Source: Candidatus Saccharimonadota bacterium
GTDB taxonomy: Bacteria; Patescibacteriota; Saccharimonadia; Saccharimonadales; UBA4665
Reading direction: 5' to 3'
DNA: 64,000 nucleotides
Assembly: GCA_029288365.1 (NCBI GenBank)
Contig: JARIHI010000004.1
Coordinates: 81,322-145,321, forward strand
A model generated the notes under the pieces. The model worked only from the letters and a program-made list of their open reading frames with translations, had not been told where the DNA came from and searched no databases. The position numbers were made by a program, and so were the translations under genes. Below, piece after piece: positions 7,704 to 16,111 of this stretch; within the stretch, counting starts at the first letter, position 1, and each line of letters opens with the position of its first letter.

Positions 7704-10304
7704 CTAGCGACGCTTACGTGCCTTTGTTTTGCGCTGACGTTCGGCTTTACGGGTTTTCTTTTTATTTACTGGTTTTTTTGCCGTACCTTGTATGGATGTC
7801 TTCGACTTGAAGTCATCTTCTGAAATTTCTTCGGCTTCGGTAACTTGATTGGCATTAGCCACAGATTGGCGAGCTGCTCGAGTTAAATCAGTTTCTATCG
7901 GTTTGTCAAGCTGCTCTTCAGTTATTGGCTCGGCATGGAAAAGCACTCGCAAAACTTCATGACGTAAATTAGCCTGCATTTCATCAAACAAAAGTTGTCC
8001 TTGACGCCGATATTCAACCAGCGGATCACGCTGCCCCACGCTCATCCAGTGAATACCTTCACGCAAATGCTCCATGTTTTCCAGGTGCTGCATCCAGAGA
8101 TTGTCGAGTACCTGCAAATAAATATCACGTTCAATTTTGCGCATAATTTCTGCAGTAAAGGCAGCTTCGCGAGCGGCATACAGCTCTTTGGCTTCAGTGA
8201 CAAGCACATTTTGCACCTTATCAGCATCTGAATCAAACAACCGATCTAGCGTAGGGTCGTCAAACGGAAAGACACTTTTTATCACATCTTCAAATTGATC
8301 AGTGGTGGCTAGCGAAGAACCAAGCATAGCTTTGGCTTCTTCCTCGATAAATATATGTATGCGTTTTGCCACATCGGTCTTATGCAAAATATCGCGGCGA
8401 ATAGCATAAGTTGCTTTGCGGTGACGGTTCATAACGTCATCGTACTTCACAACATTTTTACGCTGGTCAAAATGGAAACCTTCAACCTTCTTTTGTGCGC
8501 CTTCAAGGCTACGCGAAATCATACGGTTTTCAATCGGCATATCTTCCGCCACCTTGAGCCTGCCCATTAGGCCAGCAATGCGTTCGCCACCAAAGATACG
8601 CATAAGATCGTCTTCGGTACTCACAAAGAACTGGGTAGTACCAGGATCGCCCTGGCGTCCGGCACGACCACGAAGTTGGTTGTCGATACGACGAGATTCA
8701 TGACGTTCACTACCAAGTACAAATAAACCACCGAGCTCTTTAACTCCTTCACCCAATACGATATCTGTACCACGACCAGCAATATTAGTAGCCAAAGTAA
8801 CCCCGCCCTTTTCACCTGCTCTAGCGACAATGTTGGCTTCACGTTCATTATTCTTAGCATTTAACACTTGGTGCGGTACGCCTTCTTTATCAAGCAAGTT
8901 TCCAAGTAATTCGTTCTTCTCAATGGAAACTGTACCAATCAACACCGGTTGGCCTTTGGTGTGGAGCATTTTTACTTCTTTGGCTATAGCTTTGAATTTA
9001 CCAGCTTCAGTTTTATAGATACGGTCACTACGATCTTCGCGCGCGATTTGGCGATTTGGCGGAATCTCTACAACATCAAGTTTATAAATCTGATGAAATT
9101 CTTCGGCTTCGGTCATAGCCGTACCGGTCATACCAGCCAATTTTTCATACAAGCGGAAGTAATTTTGAAATGAAATAGTCGCCAGCGTCATAGACTCTTG
9201 CTGTACCTCTACGCCTTCTTTGGCTTCAATTGCCTGGTGTAAGCCCTCGTTATAACGACGCCCTGGCAATAAACGACCCGTAAATTCATCGACAATGACA
9301 ATTTCGCCATCTTTAGTAACGACGTAATCTTTATCTTTTTTAAATAACGCTTGGGCACGCAGAGCTTGTTCAAGGTGGTAAATAGTGCGAATATTTTGAG
9401 TAGCGTACAGGCTTTCAAGCCCAAGAACTTTTTGCGTTTTTTCTACGCCTTCATCTGTTAGAATAACCGTTTTGCGTTTTTCATCTACTTCATAATCATC
9501 CTCGCGCTTGAGCTGACGCACAACTTTGGAAAATTGTGCATAGGCGCTGCCACTCGTTACACTTGGAGCCGAAATAATGAGTGGTGTTCGAGCTTCGTCA
9601 ACTAAGATCGAGTCAACTTCATCAACAATGGCATAATGCAGCGGGCGCTGGCGTAACTGATCAACTTCACGCACCATATTGTCACGCAAATAATCAAAGC
9701 CAAACTCGTTGTTAGTGCCGTACGTTACGTCGGCTGCATAAGCTTCTTGTCGAGTAGCTGGGCGCAAATGACGGAATCGCTCATCTTCGTGATCTTTATT
9801 GGTATATTTTAGATCATACACATATGACTCGTCAGCTATAATTACGCTGACACTAAGTCCCAAAAAGCTATAGACCTGCCCCATCCATCCAGCATCACGT
9901 TGCGCCAAGTAGTCGTTCACTGTTACAACGTGCACACCTTTGCCTGTTAAAGCATTTAAATAAACTGGTGCGGTGGCTACCAGGGTTTTACCTTCACCAG
10001 TTTTCATTTCGGCTACGTTGCCTTCGTGCAGTACCATGCCACCAATAAGCTGCACGTCGAAGTGACGCATGCCAAGCACTCTGTCAGCTGCTTCACGAAC
10101 TACTGCGAAAGTGTCTGGCAAAATCGCATCTAACGATTCTTTTTTTAGTCGTTTCTTCAGCGTTTCAGTCTGTTTTTTAAGCTGGCTGTCAGACATTTTT
10201 TTATACTTGTCTTCAAGCGCGTTAATAGCCTTTACTCGCTTGCGCAAACGTTTGACAGTCTTTGCCTGCGGATCACCAAGAATTTTCTTAAAAACAATAT
10301 GCAC
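7704..10304 (-). CDS. secA: Protein translocase ATPase SecA
   Basis: Motor of Sec protein export, 866 residues. Walker A is MKTGEGKTLVA (about residue 100), Walker B lies in IVDEVDSILVDEART, and the second helicase domain has NIAGRGTDIVLG and the QLRGRAGRQGDPG motif. The start is GTG at 10304 with GGAG upstream. The C-terminus ends in a basic Lys/Arg stretch and lacks the CxCx8CH zinc motif that many SecA proteins use to bind SecB, so targeting must be SecB-independent. It stands alone behind a 190-bp upstream gap. Confidence 0.97.
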   Translation of the reverse strand: MHIVFKKILGDPQAKTVKRLRKRVKAINALEDKYKKMSDSQLKKQTETLKKRLKKESLDAILPDTFAVVREAADRVLGMRHFDVQLIGGMVLHEGNVAEMKTGEGKTLVATAPVYLNALTGKGVHVVTVNDYLAQRDAGWMGQVYSFLGLSVSVIIADESYVYDLKYTNKDHEDERFRHLRPATRQEAYAADVTYGTNNEFGFDYLRDNMVREVDQLRQRPLHYAIVDEVDSILVDEARTPLIISAPSVTSGSAYAQFSKVVRQLKREDDYEVDEKRKTVILTDEGVEKTQKVLGLESLYATQNIRTIYHLEQALRAQALFKKDKDYVVTKDGEIVIVDEFTGRLLPGRRYNEGLHQAIEAKEGVEVQQESMTLATISFQNYFRLYEKLAGMTGTAMTEAEEFHQIYKLDVVEIPPNRQIAREDRSDRIYKTEAGKFKAIAKEVKMLHTKGQPVLIGTVSIEKNELLGNLLDKEGVPHQVLNAKNNEREANIVARAGEKGGVTLATNIAGRGTDIVLGEGVKELGGLFVLGSERHESRRIDNQLRGRAGRQGDPGTTQFFVSTEDDLMRIFGGERIAGLMGRLKVAEDMPIENRMISRSLEGAQKKVEGFHFDQRKNVVKYDDVMNRHRKATYAIRRDILHKTDVAKRIHIFIEEEAKAMLGSSLATTDQFEDVIKSVFPFDDPTLDRLFDSDADKVQNVLVTEAKELYAAREAAFTAEIMRKIERDIYLQVLDNLWMQHLENMEHLREGIHWMSVGQRDPLVEYRRQGQLLFDEMQANLRHEVLRVLFHAEPITEEQLDKPIETDLTRAARQSVANANQVTEAEEISEDDFKSKTSIQGTAKKPVNKKKTRKAERQRKTKARKRR

Positions 10305-10494
10305 CTACAAAACTCCCTCTATTTGAATGTTTGTCTACACTTCGTTCTATTGTACTCTTTCTACCCTGGAAATACGAATAAAAAATAGCTTTTACAACAC
10401 GTTATTCAATTTGATGCTATAGTTCTCTCATTTTTATTTCTATTTGACCGCAGAACGTCTAAATATGTCACATATACATGCTCTAGAACATAAT
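10305..10494. other. Intergenic gap between hpf and secA
   Basis: A 190-bp AT-rich stretch with no open frame worth reporting. It must hold the secA promoter on the minus strand, but I could not choose one convincing -35/-10 pair; a TACAAT box about 40 bases before the GTG is one candidate. No RNA gene is visible. Confidence 0.4.
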
Positions 10495-10851
10495 CTAATA
10501 TCTGATTCGTCGCATCAATCGGCGATGTATTTTACCACTATTCGTGTGGGTGTCTTTATATTTTTTGAGTTGTTGCCTTAGTTTAGTTTCGACAATATCA
10601 ACTGCCGCGAACATATTGACTGTCGCTTCACTCGCATCCAAGGTTCCGTGAGGCAAATGTAATACTACACCGCACGTAAACTGTTCTTTATTTTTGGATT
10701 TACTTCCCTTTAATTTTACTTCGGCATGGATACTTTCGCGGGCATGACGTGAGGCATAGCGATCAAGTTTACCGATTTTTTTTGTAATGTATTTTTTTAA
10801 ATCTGGCGTAAGTTCAGTATGCTGAGCATTAATTTCAAGCTTCTTAATCAT
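10495..10851 (-). CDS. hpf: Ribosome hibernation promoting factor, short form (RaiA/HPF)
   Basis: A 118-residue protein of the RaiA/HPF family that binds the small ribosomal subunit in slow growth and blocks translation. The beta-alpha-beta-beta-beta-alpha fold is recognisable from MIKKLEINAQHTELTPDLKKYITKK to the TVNMFAAVDIVETKLRQQLKKYK helix, followed by a basic tail. It has only the N-terminal domain, so it is the short type without the dimerisation domain. Its start lies 3 bases after the serS stop. Confidence 0.9.
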   Translation of the reverse strand: MIKKLEINAQHTELTPDLKKYITKKIGKLDRYASRHARESIHAEVKLKGSKSKNKEQFTCGVVLHLPHGTLDASEATVNMFAAVDIVETKLRQQLKKYKDTHTNSGKIHRRLMRRIRY

Positions 10852-10854
10852 TGA

Positions 10855-12153
10855 CTATATCCTCTCCTTTCCACCCATATATGGCCTTAGTACCTCTGGT
10901 ATTACGACATCGCCTTCGGTAGTCTGGTAGTTTTCGATAACTGCTATCGGCCCACGACTGAGCGGTAACGCTGTCGCGTCATTAGTGTGGATCAGCTCAA
11001 TAGATCCGTCCTCGCGGCGCACTCGAGTTTTCAGACGACGCGCTTGATAATCTGTCATAAAATCAGCGGTATGGGTTTCGCGGTATGTATGCTGCCCTGG
11101 CAGCCACGCTTCAATATCAATACCACGCGCATTTGGTTTACCAATATCCGCAGTACACTTCGTGAGCACTTGATACGGTATACCGAGGAGTTGCATAATT
11201 TTTTCTTGGATTGCAATCATGAACAAATGCTCGTCGAAACCCGCCTCTGCCACGCTCAAACTTTCCATTTCAAGCTTGTCGAACTGGTGCATACGGAACA
11301 TGCCTTCCATATCTTTGCCATATGTACCAGCTTCTCGGCGAAAACTCGTTGCATAACCAATATATCGCAGCGGTAAATCCTGTTCGGCAAAAACTTCATC
11401 AGCATGCATGCTACCGAGTACATGCTCTGCACTACCCTGTAACCACAAGTTCTCATCCTCAATTTTATAACGATCATCGCGAGGCTCAAGTCGATCCATG
11501 GCGTCATATAGTTCAGTGCGAATCATATACGGTGGTAGTATGGGCAGAAATGGTTTATTGCTAATGGTAAGGCTATTTTCGTGAATGATCTCATCAATAA
11601 ATTCTTGGCTACTGAGTTTATCCATGATAAATTGTATGATCGCAAACTGTAGCCTAACTAAATCACCTTTCAAATAAGCAAATCGCGAACCGCTTACTTT
11701 AGCTGCCCGCTCTTTATCAAGCCAACCTTTCGCTTCGGCAATTTGTGCATGTGTTTTTGCCTCAAAGTCAAACGTAGTTGGTTCGCCAACTTTTTTGCTC
11801 ACCACATTTTCGTCTTCGGTCTCGCCAACCGGAACGTCGTCTAATGGTATATTCGGTATTTGCTTTAGTAGCACTAACCACTCAGCTTCAGTTTCTTTTA
11901 ATAACGTTTCGTGTTCGGCTAGCTCCACTTTTATTTGTTTGCCCTCATCAATCAGTGATTGCTCCGGTTTACCATTCTTCATTTTGGCAGCGTTTTCATT
12001 ACGTTTTTGACGCAAATCTTCTGCATGCGCGAGTAGCTCGCGGCGATTTTTATCGACTCCTAACAGTTTTGCAACGTCTACGTCATAGCCCTTTTGTTTT
12101 GCTTTTTCCTGAACGACTTCCGGATTATCACGTATAAACTGAATATCTAACAT
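10855..12153 (-). CDS. serS: Serine--tRNA ligase
   Basis: Class II aminoacyl-tRNA synthetase of 432 residues. An N-terminal coiled-coil tRNA-binding arm (about 30-110) precedes the catalytic core with motif 2 (FRREAGTYGKDMEGMFRMHQF) and motif 3 near the end (a PYMGG-type terminus). A perfect TATAAT (12161-12166, minus strand) ends only 7 bases before the ATG and no Shine-Dalgarno is present, so the mRNA is probably leaderless. No T-box leader is present here, unlike ileS. Confidence 0.96.
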   Translation of the reverse strand: MLDIQFIRDNPEVVQEKAKQKGYDVDVAKLLGVDKNRRELLAHAEDLRQKRNENAAKMKNGKPEQSLIDEGKQIKVELAEHETLLKETEAEWLVLLKQIPNIPLDDVPVGETEDENVVSKKVGEPTTFDFEAKTHAQIAEAKGWLDKERAAKVSGSRFAYLKGDLVRLQFAIIQFIMDKLSSQEFIDEIIHENSLTISNKPFLPILPPYMIRTELYDAMDRLEPRDDRYKIEDENLWLQGSAEHVLGSMHADEVFAEQDLPLRYIGYATSFRREAGTYGKDMEGMFRMHQFDKLEMESLSVAEAGFDEHLFMIAIQEKIMQLLGIPYQVLTKCTADIGKPNARGIDIEAWLPGQHTYRETHTADFMTDYQARRLKTRVRREDGSIELIHTNDATALPLSRGPIAVIENYQTTEGDVVIPEVLRPYMGGKERI

Positions 12154-12167
12154 GGCATCTATTATAG

Positions 12168-12953
12168 CTATTTCTTCTTATTTTGCAGGTGTTTTAAGGT
12201 AAGTTCGGTACGGTCACGGGCATAGGTACAGAATTGACAGGGTCCACCCATGATATTGTCACCGACTGGTGGTACAGATTCACTTTCCATGTGCTTTTTC
12301 ATTTTTTTAATAGTTGGCTCAATCCATGCATCAGTGCCAGTATAAGGAATTACTTTTGTATAGAATTCCAGCTTGTCGTTAAACCCGTCTGAGTCAAAGC
12401 GGCCATTTGTGTAGACAAAATAGCCGGTATCACTAACCTTGAAACCATTTTGCCGCAGCAGCCACTGGTACACCTCCATTTGTCGTTTATAGCTGACTTG
12501 CCAACCAGAATCTATGTTGACCTCTCTGGCTTTAGCGGTAGCTTTGTAGTCAACAACTATCAGTTCATCATTGTCGCTGACCCACACATCGTCTACTGCA
12601 CCAAAAATGTGTAAATTAGTGGGCTGATGCAAATAACCTACGCCTGTAAAGTTGTGGCGCCATGTATCTAAATCATCATGGGCGTACGGAATAGCTTTAA
12701 TCTGATTATCAAGCATCATGGGGTGAGGTTTTGCTTTGGCACGATAACTGTCGAATTCTTTTTTCAGCAACTCGTCGATAGCCTTGTTGATATTAAATGG
12801 CGGACTGTCAGGTCGTTTAATTTTCAGTCGTACATCAAGCCAAAAACAACGCGGACATTGCATAAATAGCTCGATTTTCGAACGTGAAATTTTATAGGCG
12901 GCTTCCTGCCCTGGCTTATACGGCAGATTCCGTTCCCTCCAATAGTTACTCAT
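12168..12953 (-). CDS. PD-(D/E)XK nuclease family protein with four-cysteine signature
   Basis: A 261-residue protein with the nuclease core FGAVDDVW followed by ELIVVDYKATAK, the D...DxK metal site of the PD-(D/E)XK superfamily. A CPRC pair near residue 34 and a CQFC pair near 242 bracket the domain. This spacing is like the iron-sulphur staple of Cas4 and AddB nucleases. No cas gene or addA is nearby, so a role in DNA repair is more likely than CRISPR adaptation, but this is inference. A TATAAT box ends 7 bases before the ATG. Confidence 0.8.
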   Translation of the reverse strand: MSNYWRERNLPYKPGQEAAYKISRSKIELFMQCPRCFWLDVRLKIKRPDSPPFNINKAIDELLKKEFDSYRAKAKPHPMMLDNQIKAIPYAHDDLDTWRHNFTGVGYLHQPTNLHIFGAVDDVWVSDNDELIVVDYKATAKAREVNIDSGWQVSYKRQMEVYQWLLRQNGFKVSDTGYFVYTNGRFDSDGFNDKLEFYTKVIPYTGTDAWIEPTIKKMKKHMESESVPPVGDNIMGGPCQFCTYARDRTELTLKHLQNKKK

Positions 12954-12970
12954 TGACTCTATTATAGCGA

Positions 12971-14221
12971 TTATTTTCTATGTAATACAGCCAGGGTTTC
13001 AATGTGGGGTGTACGCGGAAAGAAATTAAAAATTTCAAAATGCTTAATGGTGTATTTTTCTTGCAACTTAATAAGATCCCTGGCTTGGGTGGCTGGATTG
13101 CAGCTAAGATAAACGACCTTGTGCGGCAATACTTCCAGCACTCTGTCGACCACCTTGGCATGTAAACCAGCCCGCGGTGGATCAAAAACAATTGTTGTTT
13201 CGCTCGTTATGTATTCTAGAACCTTTTCAGTTGAAGCCTCAATCACCTTAACGTCCAAGCCACTGCCACGGGCATTCTCGTTTGCCATCTTCGCCGAAGT
13301 CGGATCTAGTTCAATAAGATCGACGCTTTTTTCTGCCACACTCAATCCAATACTCCCTGTACCTGCATACATATCGGTTATTGCGACGTCTGCACCGTGT
13401 ATTCTGATACTCGAAAGTGCCTTTTCAAATACTGGAATATTCACCTGGAAGAATGAGTCAACATCGTATACAAATTTTTTATCCAAGAGTATATCTTGCA
13501 GTAACACTTCACCAAGTTCGTATAAAAGTTTTGTGGGCACTGATGCTGGGCTTTTTGGGTTTGAATGATATACGCGTAGACCTTTTAACGCTTTTGGCAA
13601 TCTAATTCGTGGGAATTTCTCTGGTTTTACAAACAAGCTTGCCACGGCTTCGCCATTTTGGTTACAACGAACAATGATTGCCTTTAAATCACCTGCACGG
13701 ATTTGTAAGTTTTGCAGCTCAGAAAGTACTGCGTTTGCCGCAGCATCAATTGCTGGTAAAGCCAATTTGCTGCCAGTTACAATTTGCTTGCCATGCGTAC
13801 CACGGCGGTGTAGCGCCAAGTGCAATCCATTATCGTCACCCCAAAACGAATATTCCATTTTGTTCCGGTATTGCCATTGTCTACCGTCATGTACCACATT
13901 ATTATATTCGGCGATGTTAATTTTCTCGTGCGCAAAAAGCTCGGTCACAATCTCTTTTTTATACTTATTTTCAGCTTCAAATGTCATTATTTGCCAGGGG
14001 CTGGTAGCTAGGTAATTTTCTTCTTGTGGCTCTATGCGTTCACTTGACGATACAATAATTTCTTCTGCAATTGCCTCTATGTAACTGTGCTTCTTTTTGA
14101 TAATCCTTAGCTTTACCGTTTCACTTGGCAACGCATTCCATACAAACACTTTTTGGCCACTTGCAAGTGTTCCCAAGCCTTGTCCGCCATGAACAAGTTT
14201 TTCTATTTTTACTTCTTCCAT
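12971..14221 (-). CDS. RlmD/RlmCD/TrmA-type RNA (uracil-C5)-methyltransferase
   Basis: A 416-residue SAM-dependent RNA methyltransferase. An N-terminal TRAM domain (about 1-60) precedes the Rossmann core with DMYAGTGSIGLSVAE, the FDPPRAGLH motif and the catalytic cysteine in VYLSCNPATQARDL. The four cysteines that hold a [4Fe-4S] cluster in E. coli RlmD are missing: the equivalent stretch reads ATSPWQIMTFEAENKYK. The target is probably a uracil of 23S rRNA or tRNA; which one cannot be settled from sequence. TATAAT lies 10 bases before the start. Confidence 0.88.
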   Translation of the reverse strand: MEEVKIEKLVHGGQGLGTLASGQKVFVWNALPSETVKLRIIKKKHSYIEAIAEEIIVSSSERIEPQEENYLATSPWQIMTFEAENKYKKEIVTELFAHEKINIAEYNNVVHDGRQWQYRNKMEYSFWGDDNGLHLALHRRGTHGKQIVTGSKLALPAIDAAANAVLSELQNLQIRAGDLKAIIVRCNQNGEAVASLFVKPEKFPRIRLPKALKGLRVYHSNPKSPASVPTKLLYELGEVLLQDILLDKKFVYDVDSFFQVNIPVFEKALSSIRIHGADVAITDMYAGTGSIGLSVAEKSVDLIELDPTSAKMANENARGSGLDVKVIEASTEKVLEYITSETTIVFDPPRAGLHAKVVDRVLEVLPHKVVYLSCNPATQARDLIKLQEKYTIKHFEIFNFFPRTPHIETLAVLHRK

Positions 14222-14238
14222 TAGTTACTGTATTATAG

Positions 14239-14354
14239 CTGATTTCAACATAAAGCATCCTCTTAATGCGCCTCGGAAGTGCTTTTTATGTTACCAAAAA
14301 CATAAAAAGTGACCCGAACGCGCATTAAGAGGATGCTTTATGTTGAAAATTCAG
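14239..14354. repeat. Large nested palindrome with 29-bp perfect arms
   Basis: Positions 14243-14271 are an exact reverse complement of 14320-14348. Outside them, CTGA (14239-14242) and TCAG (14351-14354) extend the match with a 2-base offset. Inside, an 11-bp stem (14282-14292 with 14299-14309) closes a 6-base loop. The structure sits between two minus-strand genes and includes the last three codons and stop of the HAD gene. No strong T-tract follows on either strand, so it does not look like a normal terminator. No copy was noticed elsewhere in the window. Confidence 0.9.
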
Positions 14355-14967
14355 GGAAAATCTTTAGTAAATCGCTGGGCTTTTCAGCAAGCGCGTAAGG
14401 CTCTAGGTCTTGAAGTAGCGTCGTATGATTATATCCCCACCCTACTGCCACAATCGGCAATTTGGCTTTTTTTGAGGCTGTAATATCGCGCGCCTCATCG
14501 CCAACGTAATAGGTTTGGGCGAGGTCAAGTTTTTCAGACGTAACAATCCGTCGCAGTACCCGGGCTTTGCCAAAAAGCCCAGCGTTACCAACAATATCTG
14601 TAAAGTAGCTGTTAAGTGCGTGCTTGTCCAAAAAAAACTCTACGTTCTTTGCGCTATTCGATGTAACGATACGCATAGTATAACCCCGCTCTTGTAAAGT
14701 TCGTAAAACATCGGGTAGTCCTTCGAATACTGCTACTTCGTCTAAGCGGCTATGCATAATTTTACGGCCTTTACGTACCAAAAATGGCAAGCGCCACACG
14801 GATACGCCAAGCGTTTTCATAACTCTTTGAGCTGGTAATTTACGTAATGCTTCGCGCTCAGATACTGTAAGTTTGCGGTTATCACCAGTAAGTTGTCGGT
14901 AAATTTCAATCACTAGCTCCAAACTATCGGCTATAGTACCGTCAAAATCAAAAATGATTGTCTTCAT
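14338..14967 (-). CDS. HAD-superfamily hydrolase (phosphoglycolate phosphatase-like)
   Basis: A 209-residue HAD phosphatase. Motif I is IIFDFDGTIADS (nucleophile D8), motif II the VTSNSAKN stretch, motif III the lysine of GKARV, and motif IV YVGDEARDI. An alpha-helical cap is inserted after motif I, as in Gph/PpaX-type enzymes, so the substrate is probably a small phosphate ester. The last codons lie inside the right arm of the palindrome. A TATACT box ends 8 bases before the ATG. Confidence 0.85.
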   Translation of the reverse strand: MKTIIFDFDGTIADSLELVIEIYRQLTGDNRKLTVSEREALRKLPAQRVMKTLGVSVWRLPFLVRKGRKIMHSRLDEVAVFEGLPDVLRTLQERGYTMRIVTSNSAKNVEFFLDKHALNSYFTDIVGNAGLFGKARVLRRIVTSEKLDLAQTYYVGDEARDITASKKAKLPIVAVGWGYNHTTLLQDLEPYALAEKPSDLLKIFPEFST

Positions 14968-14989
14968 AGCTTATAAGTATAACTTACGG

Positions 14990-16099
14990 CTAGTTTGTTG
15001 TACTGTCATAGCTAGTGTCGGGGTAAAGTCTATATGGATCGGGGATTAAGCTGGTAGCTTTAATGGTAAAGCATTGTTGGCCGTTATTTTCTGCCTCAAA
15101 GTCGTAAGTAGAAATGTATGTATCGTCAATATCATAGTTTCCTCTATCATATCCCGAATCTATACCTTTATTGAAATCGGCACAGAGCTGGTACTTAGTG
15201 TTTGTTTGTTTTGCATATGATACGCCTACGGTATTAGCGTCTACGTCCTGTAGTGTTGCTGGTAATGATTTGCTTGATTTTGCCTCTTCGCGAATTGCTT
15301 TGACTATACTAACCAACTGCTTGCGAGTCTGATCATCTGCACGCAGTGGGCCTACTCGTACTAATGCCAAAATGCCAAAAATCGAAATGAGGACAAGAAG
15401 CAATATCGGAAACAATGGCAGTACTTTCTTGCGCCAAGCATATGTTGGCTTAACGAAGTTAGCTATAACGTATGCGCTAACTACTAGTGCATTCATGGTT
15501 GCAATAGCTGCGCTCGATACCAATAGTGCGGTTGTGTCGTCTCCCCCGTCAACCAATACTAAAACGAGCACGAACGTAGCTAGGGCACCGATCAAGCCAA
15601 GGCTATGGAGCACAATAGTAATAATTGACCAAACTTTGCCAGTTTTTAAATCGCTTTGCTTACGAAACTTTTTTAGGTAGTTAGAAAAAAGGATTGCAAA
15701 CGGAATAAAAGTAAAAACTTCCAATACTAAATAAGTCAGAAGTGTCTCTGAAGATCCGCTACGAGCGCCGAACAATTCGTACGACACAACCCCGATCATT
15801 ATGCTTGTCGTAATCGTAAACACCCAAAGTAACACGTGCTGAAGAGCCGCCTCCAATGCGCTGATCGATTTGTCGTTTACTTTTGTGTGAGGATTTACAT
15901 TAGCGTGAGGTTGTGACTGTGACGGTTCTACACTAGAAGTGTCCTGAGCAGTATGCGGCGCCGAAGGGATTGATAAGTCCAACACAGCTACTTGAGCTTC
16001 AGTTTCGGCCCAACCAGCATTTATAAGCAATTGCTTGATCTGCTCGTCATGCAAGCCTTTACTACGTGCTTCTGCTACAAACTGCTTTACGTTATTCAT
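14990..16099 (-). CDS. Multi-pass membrane protein, possibly DUF5671-like
   Basis: A 369-residue protein of unknown function. The N-terminal 45 residues form a small helical module (KGLHDEQIKQLLINAGW) often seen at the start of CPR membrane proteins. A polar linker rich in Ser, Pro and His follows (45-80), then about six membrane segments between 85 and 255, and a soluble C-terminal domain of about 110 residues with one or two cysteines. The membrane core recalls DUF5671 proteins, but I am not certain. It starts 12 bases after the heliorhodopsin-like gene and is very probably co-transcribed with it. Confidence 0.65.
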   Translation of the reverse strand: MNNVKQFVAEARSKGLHDEQIKQLLINAGWAETEAQVAVLDLSIPSAPHTAQDTSSVEPSQSQPHANVNPHTKVNDKSISALEAALQHVLLWVFTITTSIMIGVVSYELFGARSGSSETLLTYLVLEVFTFIPFAILFSNYLKKFRKQSDLKTGKVWSIITIVLHSLGLIGALATFVLVLVLVDGGDDTTALLVSSAAIATMNALVVSAYVIANFVKPTYAWRKKVLPLFPILLLVLISIFGILALVRVGPLRADDQTRKQLVSIVKAIREEAKSSKSLPATLQDVDANTVGVSYAKQTNTKYQLCADFNKGIDSGYDRGNYDIDDTYISTYDFEAENNGQQCFTIKATSLIPDPYRLYPDTSYDSTTN

Positions 16100-16111
16100 G
16101 AAGGCATCTTT

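Noticed and set aside
12168..12953. Cas4 as part of a CRISPR system
   Set aside because: No repeat-spacer array and no other cas gene were seen in the window.
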